Source of the DNA: Spongiactinospora sp. TRM90649
Lineage (GTDB): Bacteria > Actinomycetota > Actinomycetes > Streptosporangiales > Streptosporangiaceae
Direction: 5' to 3'
DNA: 64,000 nucleotides
Assembly (NCBI RefSeq): GCF_029382225.1
Contig: NZ_JARLTC010000002.1
Span: forward strand, 620,001-684,000
Below the pieces are notes generated by a model. It searched no databases and had not been told where the DNA came from. It saw only the letters and a program-made list of their open reading frames with translations. Made by a program: the position numbers and the translations under genes. Position 1 is the stretch's first letter; each line of letters begins with the position of its first letter. Shown here piece by piece: positions 8,576 to 18,772 of this stretch.

Positions 8576-9811
8576 CTAGCGCCCGGCGCGGTACGTCCGG
8601 AAGGCCGGGACGGCCAGGCCCGCGATCACCACCAGCACCGCGCACAGCAGGCCGCCGCCCACCCACGCGGGCACCAGCCCCACCGCCACGGCCGTCGTCC
8701 CGGCCCGCACGTCGCCCAGCCTCGGGCCGCCCGCCACCACCACGTGGAACACCCCCTGCATCCGGCCGCGCATCTCGTCGGGCGCGTATGTCTGCAGGAT
8801 CGTCTGCCGCCACACCGCCGACACCAGGTCGGCGGCCCCGCCCAGCGCGAGCAGCGCGACCATCAGCCACAGCGGCTCGGCCAGTCCCGCCGCCGCCACG
8901 GTGAGGCCCCACAGCGCGATGACCGCGACCAGCGCGACCCCCTGGCGGCGCACCCTGCCGACCCAGCCGGAGAACAGGCCGCCCAGCACCGAGCCGATCG
9001 CGATGCTGGCCGACAGCCAGCCGAAGGCGACCCCCGACCCGCCGAACCGCTCGGCGGTGATCTCGGGGAACAGCGCGCGGGGCATCGCGAACGCCATGGC
9101 GATGATGTCCACGACGAACGACATGAGCACCACGGGATGCCGGGCGATGAAGCCCAGGCCCTCCCCCACGGACCGCCAGCCGGGCCGCAGGATGTCGCCG
9201 AGAGGCGGCAGCGGCGGGAGCCGCAGCGCGGCGTAGAAGCCCGCGCTGAACAGGATGAAGTCGATCAGGTAGGCGACGGCGAAGCCGCCCCGGTCCAGCA
9301 CCACCCCCGCCACCAGCGGCCCGACCATCATGCCGACGCTGCCGACCAGGAAGTTGAGCGTGTTGGCCGCCGGTACCTGCTCGACCGGCACCAGCCGGGG
9401 GATGATCGCGCCCCGGGTGGGGCCGGTGATCGCGAACCCGGCCGAGTGGACCGCGACGATGCCCAGCATCAGCAGCACGTTGTCGATCCGCAGGACGGCC
9501 TGCGCCAGCAGCGCCGCCGTGGCGACCCAGGCCAGCACCGACCCGGCGAGCAGCAGGCGGCGGCGGTCCATCGCGTCGGCGACCGCCCCGCCCCACAGCC
9601 CGAAGATCACCAGCGGGATCAGGCTGACCGGTCCGGCCATGCCCACCCAGAAGGACGACTCGGTGATCGCGTAGATCTGCGCGCTGACCGCGACCGAGGT
9701 GAGCTGGAACCCGATGAAGGAGACGCCCTGCCCCCACCACAACCGGCGGTAGGAAAGGGTCCGCAGCGGGGTGACGTCCACCGCGGCCAGCTCCCAGAAT
9801 CGCCCAGCCAC
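8576..9811 (-). CDS. MFS exporter, EntS-like
   Basis: A 411-residue major facilitator with about 12 hydrophobic helices and the loop 2-3 motif AVADAMDRRRLLLAG. Overall pattern (WGQGVSFIGFQLTSVAV near the N-terminus, PTRGAIIPRLVP after helix 4) fits the enterobactin-exporter EntS-like group of proton-driven exporters. A siderophore or drug role is possible, and proximity to the iron regulator gene is suggestive only. The gene ends three bases inside the original-frame end of the UdgX remnant. A longer upstream start is possible because the hydrophobic part begins near residue 25. Confidence 0.87.
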   Translation of the reverse strand: MAGRFWELAAVDVTPLRTLSYRRLWWGQGVSFIGFQLTSVAVSAQIYAITESSFWVGMAGPVSLIPLVIFGLWGGAVADAMDRRRLLLAGSVLAWVATAALLAQAVLRIDNVLLMLGIVAVHSAGFAITGPTRGAIIPRLVPVEQVPAANTLNFLVGSVGMMVGPLVAGVVLDRGGFAVAYLIDFILFSAGFYAALRLPPLPPLGDILRPGWRSVGEGLGFIARHPVVLMSFVVDIIAMAFAMPRALFPEITAERFGGSGVAFGWLSASIAIGSVLGGLFSGWVGRVRRQGVALVAVIALWGLTVAAAGLAEPLWLMVALLALGGAADLVSAVWRQTILQTYAPDEMRGRMQGVFHVVVAGGPRLGDVRAGTTAVAVGLVPAWVGGGLLCAVLVVIAGLAVPAFRTYRAGR

Positions 9812-9913
9812 CCGGAGCCCCCCAGCAAGTCAGCAAATATCCCCACAAAGGGAACCATGCATCCTTACCTGCTCCACACCCGCCCCGCACTCACCCGGCG
9901 CGGGCCTCGCTCC

Positions 9914-10597
9914 TCAGGGCGCCAGGCGTTCGATCACCCACGCACCCCGTGATCGCCGGTAACGCAACCGGTCGTGCATCCGGTCGAGCCGCCCCTGCCA
10001 GAACTCCACCTCCTGCGGCACCACTCGGAACCCGCCCCAGAATTCGGGCACCGGCGGATCCTCCGGCCAGCGCGCGGCCAGCTCCTCGTAGCGGGCGTCG
10101 AGTTCCTCCCTCGACCCGACCACGGCCGACTGCCGCGACGCCCACGCGCCGATCCGCGAGCCGTACGGCCTGCTGTGGAAGTACGCCGCCGACTCCTCCT
10201 TGGAGAGTCGTACGACGCTTCCCTCCACCCGGACCTGGCGGCGGATGGGGTGCCACGGGAACAGCAGACACGCCCGGGCGTTCTCGGTGAGGTCGCGCCC
10301 CTTACGGGACTCGTAGTTGGTATAGAACACGAAGCCCTGCTCGCTGTAGCCCTTGAGCAGCACCGTGCGGGCGGTCGGACGGCCACCGGCGGATGCGGTG
10401 GCCACGACCATGGCGTTGGGTTCGGGGAGTCCGGCGTCCAGCGCGTCGGCGAACCAGATGGCGAACTGCGCCACCGGGTCGGCGGCGAGGTCCGCTTCGA
10501 TCAGCGGCTCCCCCTGGTATGTACGGCGAAGCCCCGCCAGGGATGCGGGGCGCGATGCGGCGTCCACAGGACGGTATTCTTCCGCGCCTGGGTACAT
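9914..10597 (-). CDS. pdxH: Pyridoxamine 5'-phosphate oxidase
   Basis: A 227-residue FMN-dependent oxidase that converts pyridoxine or pyridoxamine 5'-phosphate to pyridoxal 5'-phosphate, the last step of vitamin B6 salvage and synthesis. FMN/substrate signatures [42 protein letters not shown] and the C-terminal [16 protein letters not shown] are all present, and length is normal. It is transcribed divergently from the citrate synthase gene with 140 bases between them, an arrangement also seen in Streptomyces. The product would serve SerC (14677-15789), a PLP enzyme encoded nearby. Confidence 0.95.
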   Translation of the reverse strand: MYPGAEEYRPVDAASRPASLAGLRRTYQGEPLIEADLAADPVAQFAIWFADALDAGLPEPNAMVVATASAGGRPTARTVLLKGYSEQGFVFYTNYESRKGRDLTENARACLLFPWHPIRRQVRVEGSVVRLSKEESAAYFHSRPYGSRIGAWASRQSAVVGSREELDARYEELAARWPEDPPVPEFWGGFRVVPQEVEFWQGRLDRMHDRLRYRRSRGAWVIERLAP

Positions 10598-10737
10598 GAC
10601 CTGCGCAAGGCCCCCTACCTGGGGCTATTGCGCATCGGCATGCCCGGCGGCACGTCGCCCCCGGACAGGGGGTTGAATAAGACCCGCCGGTATCTCGACA
10701 TCAAGGCTTTGACTTCAGGAAAGGGAGGCGGCCGAGA

Positions 10738-11844
10738 ATGTCCGACTTCAAACCCGGGCTCGAAGGCGTAGTGGCTTTCGAGTCCGAGATCGCGGAACCG
10801 GACAAGGAGGGGGGCGCCCTGCGGTACCGGGGCGTCAACATCGAAGAACTGGTCGGCCGCGTCACCTTCGGTAACGTGTGGGGCCTGCTGGTGGACAACG
10901 ACTTCCAGCCGGGCCTTCCCCCGGCGGAGCCGTATCCGATCCCCGTCCACTCCGGAGACATCCGCGTCGACGTGCAGAGCGCGCTGGCCATGCTCGCGCC
11001 CGCGTACGGCTTCCGCCAGCTGCACGACATCGATGAGAAGCAGGCCCGCGAAGACCTCGCCAGGGCCAGCGTCACCGCGCTGAGCTTCGTCGCCCAGTCG
11101 GCCAGGGGCCTCGGCCTGCCGATGGTCCCCCAGAGCCGGGTGGACGAGGCCAAGAGCATCGTCGAGCGCTTCATGGTCCGCTGGCGCGGCGACCCGGACC
11201 CCAAGCACGTCAAGGCCATCGACGCCTACTGGACCTCCGCCGCCGAGCACGGCATGAACGCCTCGACCTTCACCGCCAGGGTCATCGCCTCCACCGGCGC
11301 CGACGTCGCCGCCGCGCTGTCCGGCGCGGTGGGCGCGATGTCCGGCCCGCTGCACGGCGGCGCCCCCGCGCGCGTGCTGCACATGATCGAGGAGGTGGAG
11401 CGCATCGGAGACGCCGACACCTACGTCAAGCAACTGCTGGACAGCGGCGAACGTCTGATGGGCTTCGGCCACCGCGTCTACCGTGCCGAAGACCCCCGCG
11501 CCCGCGTGCTGCGGCGCACCGCGCAGGAGCTGGACGCCCCGCGTTATGAGGTCGCGGTGGCGCTGGAGCAGGCCGCCCTGGCCGAGCTGCACGCCCGCAA
11601 GCCCGAGCGGGTGCTCGCCACCAACGTGGAGTTCTGGGCGGCCATCCTGCTCGACTTCGCCGAAGTGCCCGCGCACATGTTCACCTCCATGTTCACCTGC
11701 GCGCGCACGGCCGGCTGGGCCGCGCACATCCTGGAGCAGAAGCAGACCGGACGCCTGGTGCGCCCGAGCGCGAAGTACGTCGGCCCCGCCGAGCGGTCGG
11801 TTCGGGACGTTCCCGGCGCCGCCCAGGTGCTCAACAAGACCTGA
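10738..11844 (+). CDS. Citrate synthase (type 2)
   Basis: A 368-residue citrate synthase that condenses acetyl-CoA with oxaloacetate. Catalytic histidines are in AAEHGMNAS (His171), GPLHGGAP (His206) and MGFGHRVYR (His245). The usual catalytic Asp region (NVDFYS in many enzymes) reads TNVEFWA here, with Glu298 in place of Asp; I believe this is a feature of the actinobacterial citrate synthase 2 branch rather than a defect. The ATG is preceded by AAAGGGAGG. A GC-rich hairpin follows 16 bases after the stop. The gene is divergent from pdxH. Confidence 0.93.
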   Translation: MSDFKPGLEGVVAFESEIAEPDKEGGALRYRGVNIEELVGRVTFGNVWGLLVDNDFQPGLPPAEPYPIPVHSGDIRVDVQSALAMLAPAYGFRQLHDIDEKQAREDLARASVTALSFVAQSARGLGLPMVPQSRVDEAKSIVERFMVRWRGDPDPKHVKAIDAYWTSAAEHGMNASTFTARVIASTGADVAAALSGAVGAMSGPLHGGAPARVLHMIEEVERIGDADTYVKQLLDSGERLMGFGHRVYRAEDPRARVLRRTAQELDAPRYEVAVALEQAALAELHARKPERVLATNVEFWAAILLDFAEVPAHMFTSMFTCARTAGWAAHILEQKQTGRLVRPSAKYVGPAERSVRDVPGAAQVLNKT

Positions 11845-11860
11845 ATCCCCATCGTGCCGT

Positions 11861-11891
11861 GGCCCGTGCCGTCCCGCACCGGGCGCGGGCC
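11861..11891. terminator. GC-rich hairpin between convergent genes
   Basis: GGCCCGTGC at 11861-11869 pairs with GCGCGGGCC at 11883-11891 (8 of 9 Watson-Crick, one G-U) around a C-rich loop. It lies between the convergent citrate synthase gene and the receptor-like gene and could end transcription from both. There is no T-tract, as is common in actinomycetes. Confidence 0.55.
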
Positions 11892-11922
11892 GCGGCTTCC
11901 CTCACTTGGCTCCTCCGGCCCC

Positions 11923-14529
11923 TCACTCTCTCGCTGACGACTCCTTCGGCGGCGCGCAGGCCGCCTTGACGTCGGTCGGCGTGCACACGTAGTGGGCCGA
12001 GAAGCCCTTGTCCTTCTCCACGCCCACCAGCCACACCTTGCGGTCGAGCGCGTCGTGGCCGGCCGCGTCGGAAGAGAAGGTGATCTCTCCGGTGGCGCCG
12101 ACCACGTGCAGGCCGCGCAGGTAGTAGTGGATTCCGGTGCGCACGTGCGTGCCGCCGCCCTTGGCCAGGAACTTGCCGAGGGCCTCGGTGACGACCAGGG
12201 CGGCGTCGTAGCCGAGCCCGGCATGGCTCATCGAGTAGCCGGGCAGGATGATCTTGGCCGCCGTCGCGCGCCTGACCCACCCCTCCACCGCCTTCTGGTG
12301 CTCCGGCCTGCCTCCTGAGGCCCCCGACGAGTCACGCGGGTCGGTCAGCGAGGCGAAGCGAAGCTGAAGGCCGAGGTCGGTCTCTCCGCGCCGGATGTCG
12401 TTGGCCACCGTCCTGGTCACGTCGTCGCTTGCCATCACCACGACCTTCTTCTCGGCGCAGTGCCCTGCCCAGGCGTCTCTGAGCGTGGTCAGCAGGGATG
12501 ACCTGCCGGTGAAGTAGAGCAGCGTCGAACCGGCCTCGCAGGACTCCTTGACGGCCTGCGCGAGCTGGGTGCCGTCGCCGAACTCGCGCATGGAGGTGCC
12601 GGGGAGCATGCGGGTGAACCACTCGGCGAGGTCCTGGCTGTACAGCTCGTTGGGCTCCTTCTGGGCCAGCACCGAGACGTCTTCGCCGTGGAAACGCCGC
12701 CCTCCCCCGCCCTCCGGCACGCCCAGCTTGGTGATCCACTCCACCGTTGCCCTGGCCTGCCGGGAATTGGCCGCGGCCAGCCGGAAGAACCAGGCCGACG
12801 GCCCGCCCTCGATCATCGCCAGGTTGTCGGCGGTGCTGGTGGTGCCGACCATCGGGAGCTGGGCCGAGCCGAGCACCGCGATGGCGTTCCTGACCTCCGC
12901 GCGGCTCCAGCCCAGCCCGATCACCGCCGCCATCGACTCGTCGGTGGCCGCGCGCTCCTTCAGGTCGCGGGCGACGATCTCGGCGTAGCGGTAGTCCTGG
13001 CCGGTGTTCGCGAACTCGACGCGCATCCGCGCGGGCCCTTCGAGCCGGTTGTAGCCCTCCTGACGGGCGGCGATGCCCACCAGCTCCCCGGCGGTGCCGA
13101 CCAGCGGGCTGGTGTCGCCGCGGCCCGGCTCGCGCGTGAGCGGGCCCAGGTAGACGACGGTGAACGATCGCGCCTCCGACGGGATCGCCTTGTTCTGCCG
13201 GTCGATCTGGCCGAGCAGCGGGGCGAGGAACGGGTCGAAGTTCACCACGGTGGAGGTCACCCCGACGCACTGGCGGTCGATCTGCGCGAGATCGCTCGCG
13301 CACGCGGGCGGCAGCAGCGCCCGGCCCCCGAGGTAGACGGGCAGCGCGACGGCGAGCAGCACCGACACGCGGTAGGCGAGCGCGCGCCCGCGGCGATCGA
13401 CCCGGCGCGTGCCCTCGCCGCCGCCCAGGTGCTTGCCGTCGCCCGCCCGCACGAAGAAGTAGGGGCAGGGCGCGGGCCGCTCGGCGGCGCTGCGCCACCC
13501 GGCGTAGGAGGCGTCCAGCAGATCGGGCGAGGTGGCCGTGGTGGCCCCGGCGTGCCGGTGGGAGGCGGAGTCGGCCGGGGGGTCGGCCTCCCCCGCGATC
13601 ACGAGCAGCGGCACCCGGCGGCCGGTGGCCACCAGCACGTCGTGCATGACCGTGAGCAGCCGGTGGCAGGCGGTGCCGGGCCGGGCGTCTTCGAGGAGCA
13701 GTACGGCGTGTGTGCTGCGCCCCCACCCCGGCCACAGCACCCACGGGCGCAGCCTGCGGTAGGCGACCCGCAGGTCTTCGTAGAAGGCCGCCACGAGCAG
13801 GCGTTCCACCACCGCCTCGTGGTCTGGCCCGGTGTGGAAGGCGATCCGCCCGGCGTAGTCGGCCAGGCCCTCGTTGGCGCGCGTCAGGAACGGCTGGGAG
13901 GCGAACCAACGGTAGCGGTAGTGGCCGCTGGACCAGTTGGCCGCGCCCAGCGTGGCGAACAGGCAGGCGAACAGGATCGCCACGCCCCAGATCGCCGCGG
14001 CGGCCCACGCCGCCACGTCGTAGACGGTGGTGATCACGGTGGACACCGCGCTGGTGACCACGGTGGGCAGGGCCAGGAAGCGGGTGATGTACTCCGCCCG
14101 GTCGAGCGGGCTCCGCCAGGACGGCCCGCCGCCGCGCAGCCAGGCCCGCAGCGGCTGGTTCAGCCGCATGGCCACGGCCTGGGCGGACAGCCGCTCGGCC
14201 GAGCCCGCCTCCGCGCCCTCGCGCAGCGCCCACAGCACGAACTGGAAGAGCGGGAAGCGCGGCGGCGGCAGTAACGACCAGGGGACCCGCCGGCCCATCG
14301 CCGCCGCCGCGTGGTCGAGCAGGTCGATGACCTTGAACCCGCTGGTGTCTCCGTGGATCTCGGCGAAGGGCGCGTGACCGCGGGCCGGTTTGGCGAAATC
14401 CAGCGCCATCGAGGTGGAATTTTCCCCCTCGAACAGCACGAACGGCAGAAACCGGTCACGTAGTCTCGGGCGGCGCACCATATCGGCGCCTGTGTCGGCG
14501 AGCGAGCGCGACGGGCCGTTGACTCCCAT
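11923..14529 (-). CDS. Membrane receptor-like protein: cytoplasmic NTPase-like part plus extracellular PBP1 domain
   Basis: An 868-residue protein with unusual order. Residues 1-150 look like a degenerate P-loop start (LPFVLFEGENSTSMALDFA, where a Walker A loop would sit). Two hydrophobic segments lie at about 155-197. A second cytoplasmic part follows (200-380) with RSTHAVLLLEDARPGT and VPLLVIAGEADPP, resembling Walker B/sensor strands. A single helix (about 385-405) then leads to a C-terminal type 1 periplasmic-binding domain (about 455-865; FTVVYLGPLT, VIGLGWSRAEV, PMVGTTSTADN, GYDAALVVTEALGKFL) like branched-chain amino acid binding proteins. There is no ABC transporter next to it. It probably senses an external ligand and signals inward; this is inference. 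Confidence 0.7.
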   Translation of the reverse strand: MGVNGPSRSLADTGADMVRRPRLRDRFLPFVLFEGENSTSMALDFAKPARGHAPFAEIHGDTSGFKVIDLLDHAAAAMGRRVPWSLLPPPRFPLFQFVLWALREGAEAGSAERLSAQAVAMRLNQPLRAWLRGGGPSWRSPLDRAEYITRFLALPTVVTSAVSTVITTVYDVAAWAAAAIWGVAILFACLFATLGAANWSSGHYRYRWFASQPFLTRANEGLADYAGRIAFHTGPDHEAVVERLLVAAFYEDLRVAYRRLRPWVLWPGWGRSTHAVLLLEDARPGTACHRLLTVMHDVLVATGRRVPLLVIAGEADPPADSASHRHAGATTATSPDLLDASYAGWRSAAERPAPCPYFFVRAGDGKHLGGGEGTRRVDRRGRALAYRVSVLLAVALPVYLGGRALLPPACASDLAQIDRQCVGVTSTVVNFDPFLAPLLGQIDRQNKAIPSEARSFTVVYLGPLTREPGRGDTSPLVGTAGELVGIAARQEGYNRLEGPARMRVEFANTGQDYRYAEIVARDLKERAATDESMAAVIGLGWSRAEVRNAIAVLGSAQLPMVGTTSTADNLAMIEGGPSAWFFRLAAANSRQARATVEWITKLGVPEGGGGRRFHGEDVSVLAQKEPNELYSQDLAEWFTRMLPGTSMREFGDGTQLAQAVKESCEAGSTLLYFTGRSSLLTTLRDAWAGHCAEKKVVVMASDDVTRTVANDIRRGETDLGLQLRFASLTDPRDSSGASGGRPEHQKAVEGWVRRATAAKIILPGYSMSHAGLGYDAALVVTEALGKFLAKGGGTHVRTGIHYYLRGLHVVGATGEITFSSDAAGHDALDRKVWLVGVEKDKGFSAHYVCTPTDVKAACAPPKESSARE

Positions 14530-14589
14530 GGACCTACCCCGGGGGTGGATGGTCGAAGTTCTCCGGACTGTGACAGTGACTCAACATAG

Positions 14590-15789
<1,200 letters not shown>

Positions 15790-15799
15790 CCCGGCCCGA

Positions 15800-15858
15800 C
15801 ACGAACGGACGCGCGCCCGCGCCTCGGCACGGGCGCGCGTCCGCGTTTCGTGTGCTCT
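15800..15858. terminator. Strong bidirectional hairpin
   Basis: GGACGCGCGCCCG (15807-15819) pairs perfectly with CGGGCGCGCGTCC (15830-15842) around a 10-base loop. The stem can extend outward through ACACGAA and TTTCGTGT. It lies between the convergent serC and rhomboid genes and is likely to terminate both. Confidence 0.85.
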
Positions 15859-15867
15859 GACGCCCGC

Positions 15868-16506
15868 TCAGGTGGTGAGCGGGCGCTTCCTGCGCAGGAA
15901 CCAGGCGGCCAGCACGCCGCCGACGAGCCCGAACAGGTGCCCCTGCCAGGAGATGCCCTCCTGGTTGGGCAGCACGCCCCACAGCAGCGAGTAGTAGGCG
16001 ACGGCCACGCACAGCCCGAGCACGATGTCCACGATCCTGCGGTCGAACAGGCCACGGGCGACGACCAGCCCGAAGTAGCCGAACACCAGCCCGCTCGCGC
16101 CGATGGTGACGTAGTAGGGCGGCGTGGTCAGCCACACCCCGACCCCGCTGACCACGATGATGATCAGGCTGGCCACCAGGAACCGGCCGATGCCGCGGAT
16201 CGCGGCCACGAAGCCCAGGATGAGCAGCGGCACCGAGTTGGCCATCAGGTGGCCGAACCCGCCGTGCAGGAACGGGGCGAACAGGATGCCCGACAGGGAG
16301 TCGGGGTTCCAGCCGATGATTCCGTAGGCGTCGAGCCGGTTGCCCGTGGTGTAGTCGATGATCTCGACCAGCCACATCACGCCGACGATCAGGACCAGCA
16401 GCAGGGCACTGCCCATTGCCCCGGTGAGGAAGTCGCGCAGCCCGCGCTTGAACTGGTGGGCGCCCGTGGGGCCCTGGGGTTGGTAGCCGGTCGGGAAGTC
16501 GTTCAT
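15868..16506 (-). CDS. Rhomboid family intramembrane serine protease
   Basis: A 212-residue membrane protease of six helices. The catalytic Ser138 in TIGASGLVFG and His190 in WQGHLFGLVGG form the dyad, and the HxxxN motif is HLMAN (His86, Asn90) in the second helix. It cleaves other membrane proteins within the bilayer; the substrate is unknown. ATG at 16506 was chosen because AAGGAG sits directly upstream; the reading frame extends further with unrelated residues. It is separated from serC by a shared hairpin. The neighbouring TnpB element lies just upstream of its start and may have displaced its promoter. Confidence 0.9.
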   Translation of the reverse strand: MNDFPTGYQPQGPTGAHQFKRGLRDFLTGAMGSALLLVLIVGVMWLVEIIDYTTGNRLDAYGIIGWNPDSLSGILFAPFLHGGFGHLMANSVPLLILGFVAAIRGIGRFLVASLIIIVVSGVGVWLTTPPYYVTIGASGLVFGYFGLVVARGLFDRRIVDIVLGLCVAVAYYSLLWGVLPNQEGISWQGHLFGLVGGVLAAWFLRRKRPLTT

Positions 16507-16625
16507 GAGGCTCCTTGAGCGAGGAGTCCCCGGGCCTCGGCCCTGGGAGGAAACGCGGCACGGTGCCGCACGATGGATATCGAACACGTGTCCAATCTCA
16601 GCCGACCGTCAGTAGGATTTACGGC

Positions 16626-17732
16626 GTGACGCAGATCGTGAAGCGGGCCTACAAATACCGCTTCTACCCGACTCCCGGGCAGGCCGAAGAGCTTGCCCGG
16701 ACGTTCGGCTGCGTCCGCCTGGTCTACAACAAGGCGCTGGAAGAACGCACCCGCGCCTATAGAATCGAAGGCTGGCGCATCTCCTATGCGGAGTCGTCGG
16801 CCCGCCTCACAGAGTGGAAGCACCGTGGCGGTTTCGACTTCCTGTCCGAGGTGTCGTCCGTGCCGTTGCAGCATGCGCTTCGCCACCTGCAGGCGGCGTT
16901 CGCGAACTTCTCCGCCAGGCGCGCCAAGTAACCGACGTTCAAAAGCAGGAAGAAGGCGCGGGCGTCGGCAGGGTACACCCGCTCGGCGTTCCGCTGGCGG
17001 GACGGCATCCTGACGCTGGCGAAGATGGACGCCCCGTTGGACATCATCTGGTCTCGCCCCCTTCCCAAAGGGGCTGAGCCGTCGACCGTGACCGTGTCGA
17101 GGGACGCGGCCGGGCGCTGGTTCGTTTCCCTGCTGGTGGAGGAGAAGATCGCCCCGCTGCCGCCGGTCGGGCGGAACGTGGGTGTGGATGTAGGCATCAC
17201 CGCTCTGGCGACGCTGTCGACCGGCGAGAAAGTCGTCAACCCGCGTTACGAGCGCCGTGACCGGCGCAAACTGTCCAAGGCGCAGCGGGCGCTCTCCCGC
17301 AAGGCGAAGGGGGCGAACAACCGGGCCGAAGCCCGGCTGCGTGTGGCAAGGGTGTACGCCCGGATCGCCGGCCGAAGAAGGGATCACCTGCACAAGGTCA
17401 CCACACGGCTTGTTCGCGAGAACCAAGTGATCGCCCTGGAGGACCCGACGGTTCGCAACATGCTCAAGAACCGCTCGCCGGCCCGCGCCGTCTCCGATGC
17501 GAGCTGGCGCGACTTGCGGGGCATGCTGGAGTACAAGGCGGCCTGGTACGGGCGCACCGTGGTGGCGGTGGACCGCTGGTTCCCCTCCTCCAGGCTGTGC
17601 TCGGTGTGCGGGGCGTCGCAGGAAATGATGCCGTTGAACATCCGGGAGTGGGTGTGCCCATGCGGCGTGGTTCATCACCGAGATGTGAACGCGGCCCGCA
17701 ACGTGCTCGCCGCCGGGCCGGCGGAGAGCTGA
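16626..17732 (+). pseudogene. tnpB: tnpB (RNA-guided nuclease family) with in-frame stop
   Basis: 368 codons encode a complete TnpB except for TAA at 16929-16931 (codon 102). The context RAK-stop-PTFKSRKKARAS suggests a former Tyr codon (TAC to TAA). The N-terminal domain (KRAYKYRFYPTPGQAEELARTFGCVRLVYNK) and RuvC-like domain are otherwise intact: Asp188 in GVDVGI, Glu272 in IALEDP, Asp353 in HRDVNAARN, and the zinc-ribbon cysteines CSVCG and CPCG. TnpB proteins cut DNA guided by an omega RNA made from the element's 3' end. GTG at 16626 is the likely start. The lesion should inactivate the protein unless the stop is read through or translation restarts at ATG 17025, which would give the nuclease half only. 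Confidence 0.88.
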
Positions 17733-17855
17733 AACGCCTGTGGAGCTCGTGTAAGACCTCAAGGGCGCAAGCCCGGCGGGCGACCGGCGGTGAAGCAGGA
17801 AACCCGGCCCGTGAGGGGCGGAATCCCCCGGCTTCAGCCGTGGGGAGGAAGTCAA
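17733..17855 (+). ncRNA. Omega RNA-like right end of the tnpB element
   Basis: The sequence after tnpB contains the usual features of the element's 3' scaffold: GAAGCAGGAAACCC, then a hairpin CCCCGGC-TTCA-GCC-GTGGGG near 17825-17845, and the end GGAAGTCAA. In related elements the RNA overlaps the 3' part of tnpB and continues past the right end into flanking DNA, which acts as guide; here the guide would begin at about 17856 (CTACTCTCCTGG). The exact 5' end cannot be read. Confidence 0.6.
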
Positions 17856-17952
17856 CTACTCTCCTGGCACAGACGACGAACGTGAGCGGGCCCTGCCCTG
17901 AAGGTACCCCGCCACACATTTACCGTACGCAGGAACAGACATGGACGCGCCC

Positions 17953-17977
17953 CTCCCCGGTTGGGCAAACCGGGGAG
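17953..17977 (-). terminator. Hairpin after the enoyl-CoA hydratase gene
   Basis: CTCCCCGGTT (17953-17962) pairs perfectly with AACCGGGGAG (17968-17977) around a five-base loop, 19 bases beyond the stop of the minus-strand hydratase gene. It is a good terminator candidate for the 19546-17996 operon, although without a T-tract. Confidence 0.75.
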
Positions 17978-17995
17978 AAGGCACATCCTTTCTCA

Positions 17996-18766
17996 TTACT
18001 CGCCTTGCCAGCGGGGGGCGCGCTTCTCCGCGAAGGCCGCCGCGCCCTCCTTCGCGTCCTTCGACTGGAAGACCGTCATGACGGTCTCCTCCTGCTTGGC
18101 GAACATCTCGTCGAGGGACCAGTCGGCCGAGTCGATCAGCAGCCGCTTGGTGGCCGTGACCGCCATCGGCGCGTTCTTGGCGATCCGCTGGGCCAGCTCC
18201 ACCGCCGCCGCCAGCGACTCGCCCGCCGGGGTGACCCGGTTGACCAGCCCCAGTTCGTACAGCCTGGCGGCCGGGTAGTGGTCGCCGGTCAGCACGATCT
18301 CCATGGCCACGTGGTACGGCACGCGCCTGGGCAGCCGCAGCAGCCCGCCCGCACCCGCGATCAGGCCCCTGGTCGGCTCCGGCAACCCGAACTTGGCGTC
18401 CTCCGACGCCACGATCACGTCGCAGGACAGCGCCATCTCAAAGCCACCGGCCAGCGCGTAGCCCTCGACCGCCGCGATCATCGGCTTGACCGGCGGACGC
18501 TCGACGAGCCCGCCGAACCCGCGCCCCTCGACGCTCGGGAAGTCGCCGGTCAGGAACCCCTTCAGGTCCATGCCCGCGCTGAACGTGCCCCCCGCGCCGG
18601 TCAGCACGTAGACGACGACGTCCTTGCGCTCCTCCAGCTCGTCGACGGCCGCCGCCACACCGCGCGCCACCGCGCCGTTGATCGCGTTCCTGGACTTGGG
18701 ACGGTTGATCGTGATGACGGCGACGCCGCCGTCCACCTCGACCAGTACCTCATCGGACACGGTCAT
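17996..18766 (-). CDS. Enoyl-CoA hydratase / crotonase family
   Basis: A 256-residue crotonase-fold protein. The oxyanion-hole segments are GTFSAGMDLKGF and the ALAGGFEMALSCD loop, and LPEPTRGLIAGAGG carries the Glu equivalent to the second catalytic glutamate. This fits hydration of 2-enoyl-CoA in beta-oxidation. The first catalytic position reads GGFEMAL, also consistent with a hydratase. The gene starts six bases after the stop of the SDR gene upstream, so the two form an operon. With the 3-hydroxyacyl-CoA dehydrogenase-like SDR they would supply consecutive beta-oxidation steps. Confidence 0.9.
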   Translation of the reverse strand: MTVSDEVLVEVDGGVAVITINRPKSRNAINGAVARGVAAAVDELEERKDVVVYVLTGAGGTFSAGMDLKGFLTGDFPSVEGRGFGGLVERPPVKPMIAAVEGYALAGGFEMALSCDVIVASEDAKFGLPEPTRGLIAGAGGLLRLPRRVPYHVAMEIVLTGDHYPAARLYELGLVNRVTPAGESLAAAVELAQRIAKNAPMAVTATKRLLIDSADWSLDEMFAKQEETVMTVFQSKDAKEGAAAFAEKRAPRWQGE

Positions 18767-18772
18767 CGCTCC

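Larger units (their letters stand above)
16610..17855 (+). mobile_element. IS200/IS605-superfamily tnpB-only element (IS1341-like)
   Basis: A solitary tnpB without tnpA, followed by the subterminal hairpin and the ending GGGGAGGAAGTCAA that is typical of actinobacterial IS605-type right ends (about 17842-17855). The left end is not certain; it must lie between the rhomboid start (16506) and the tnpB start (16626). With tnpA missing, the element could not move by itself. Confidence 0.7.
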
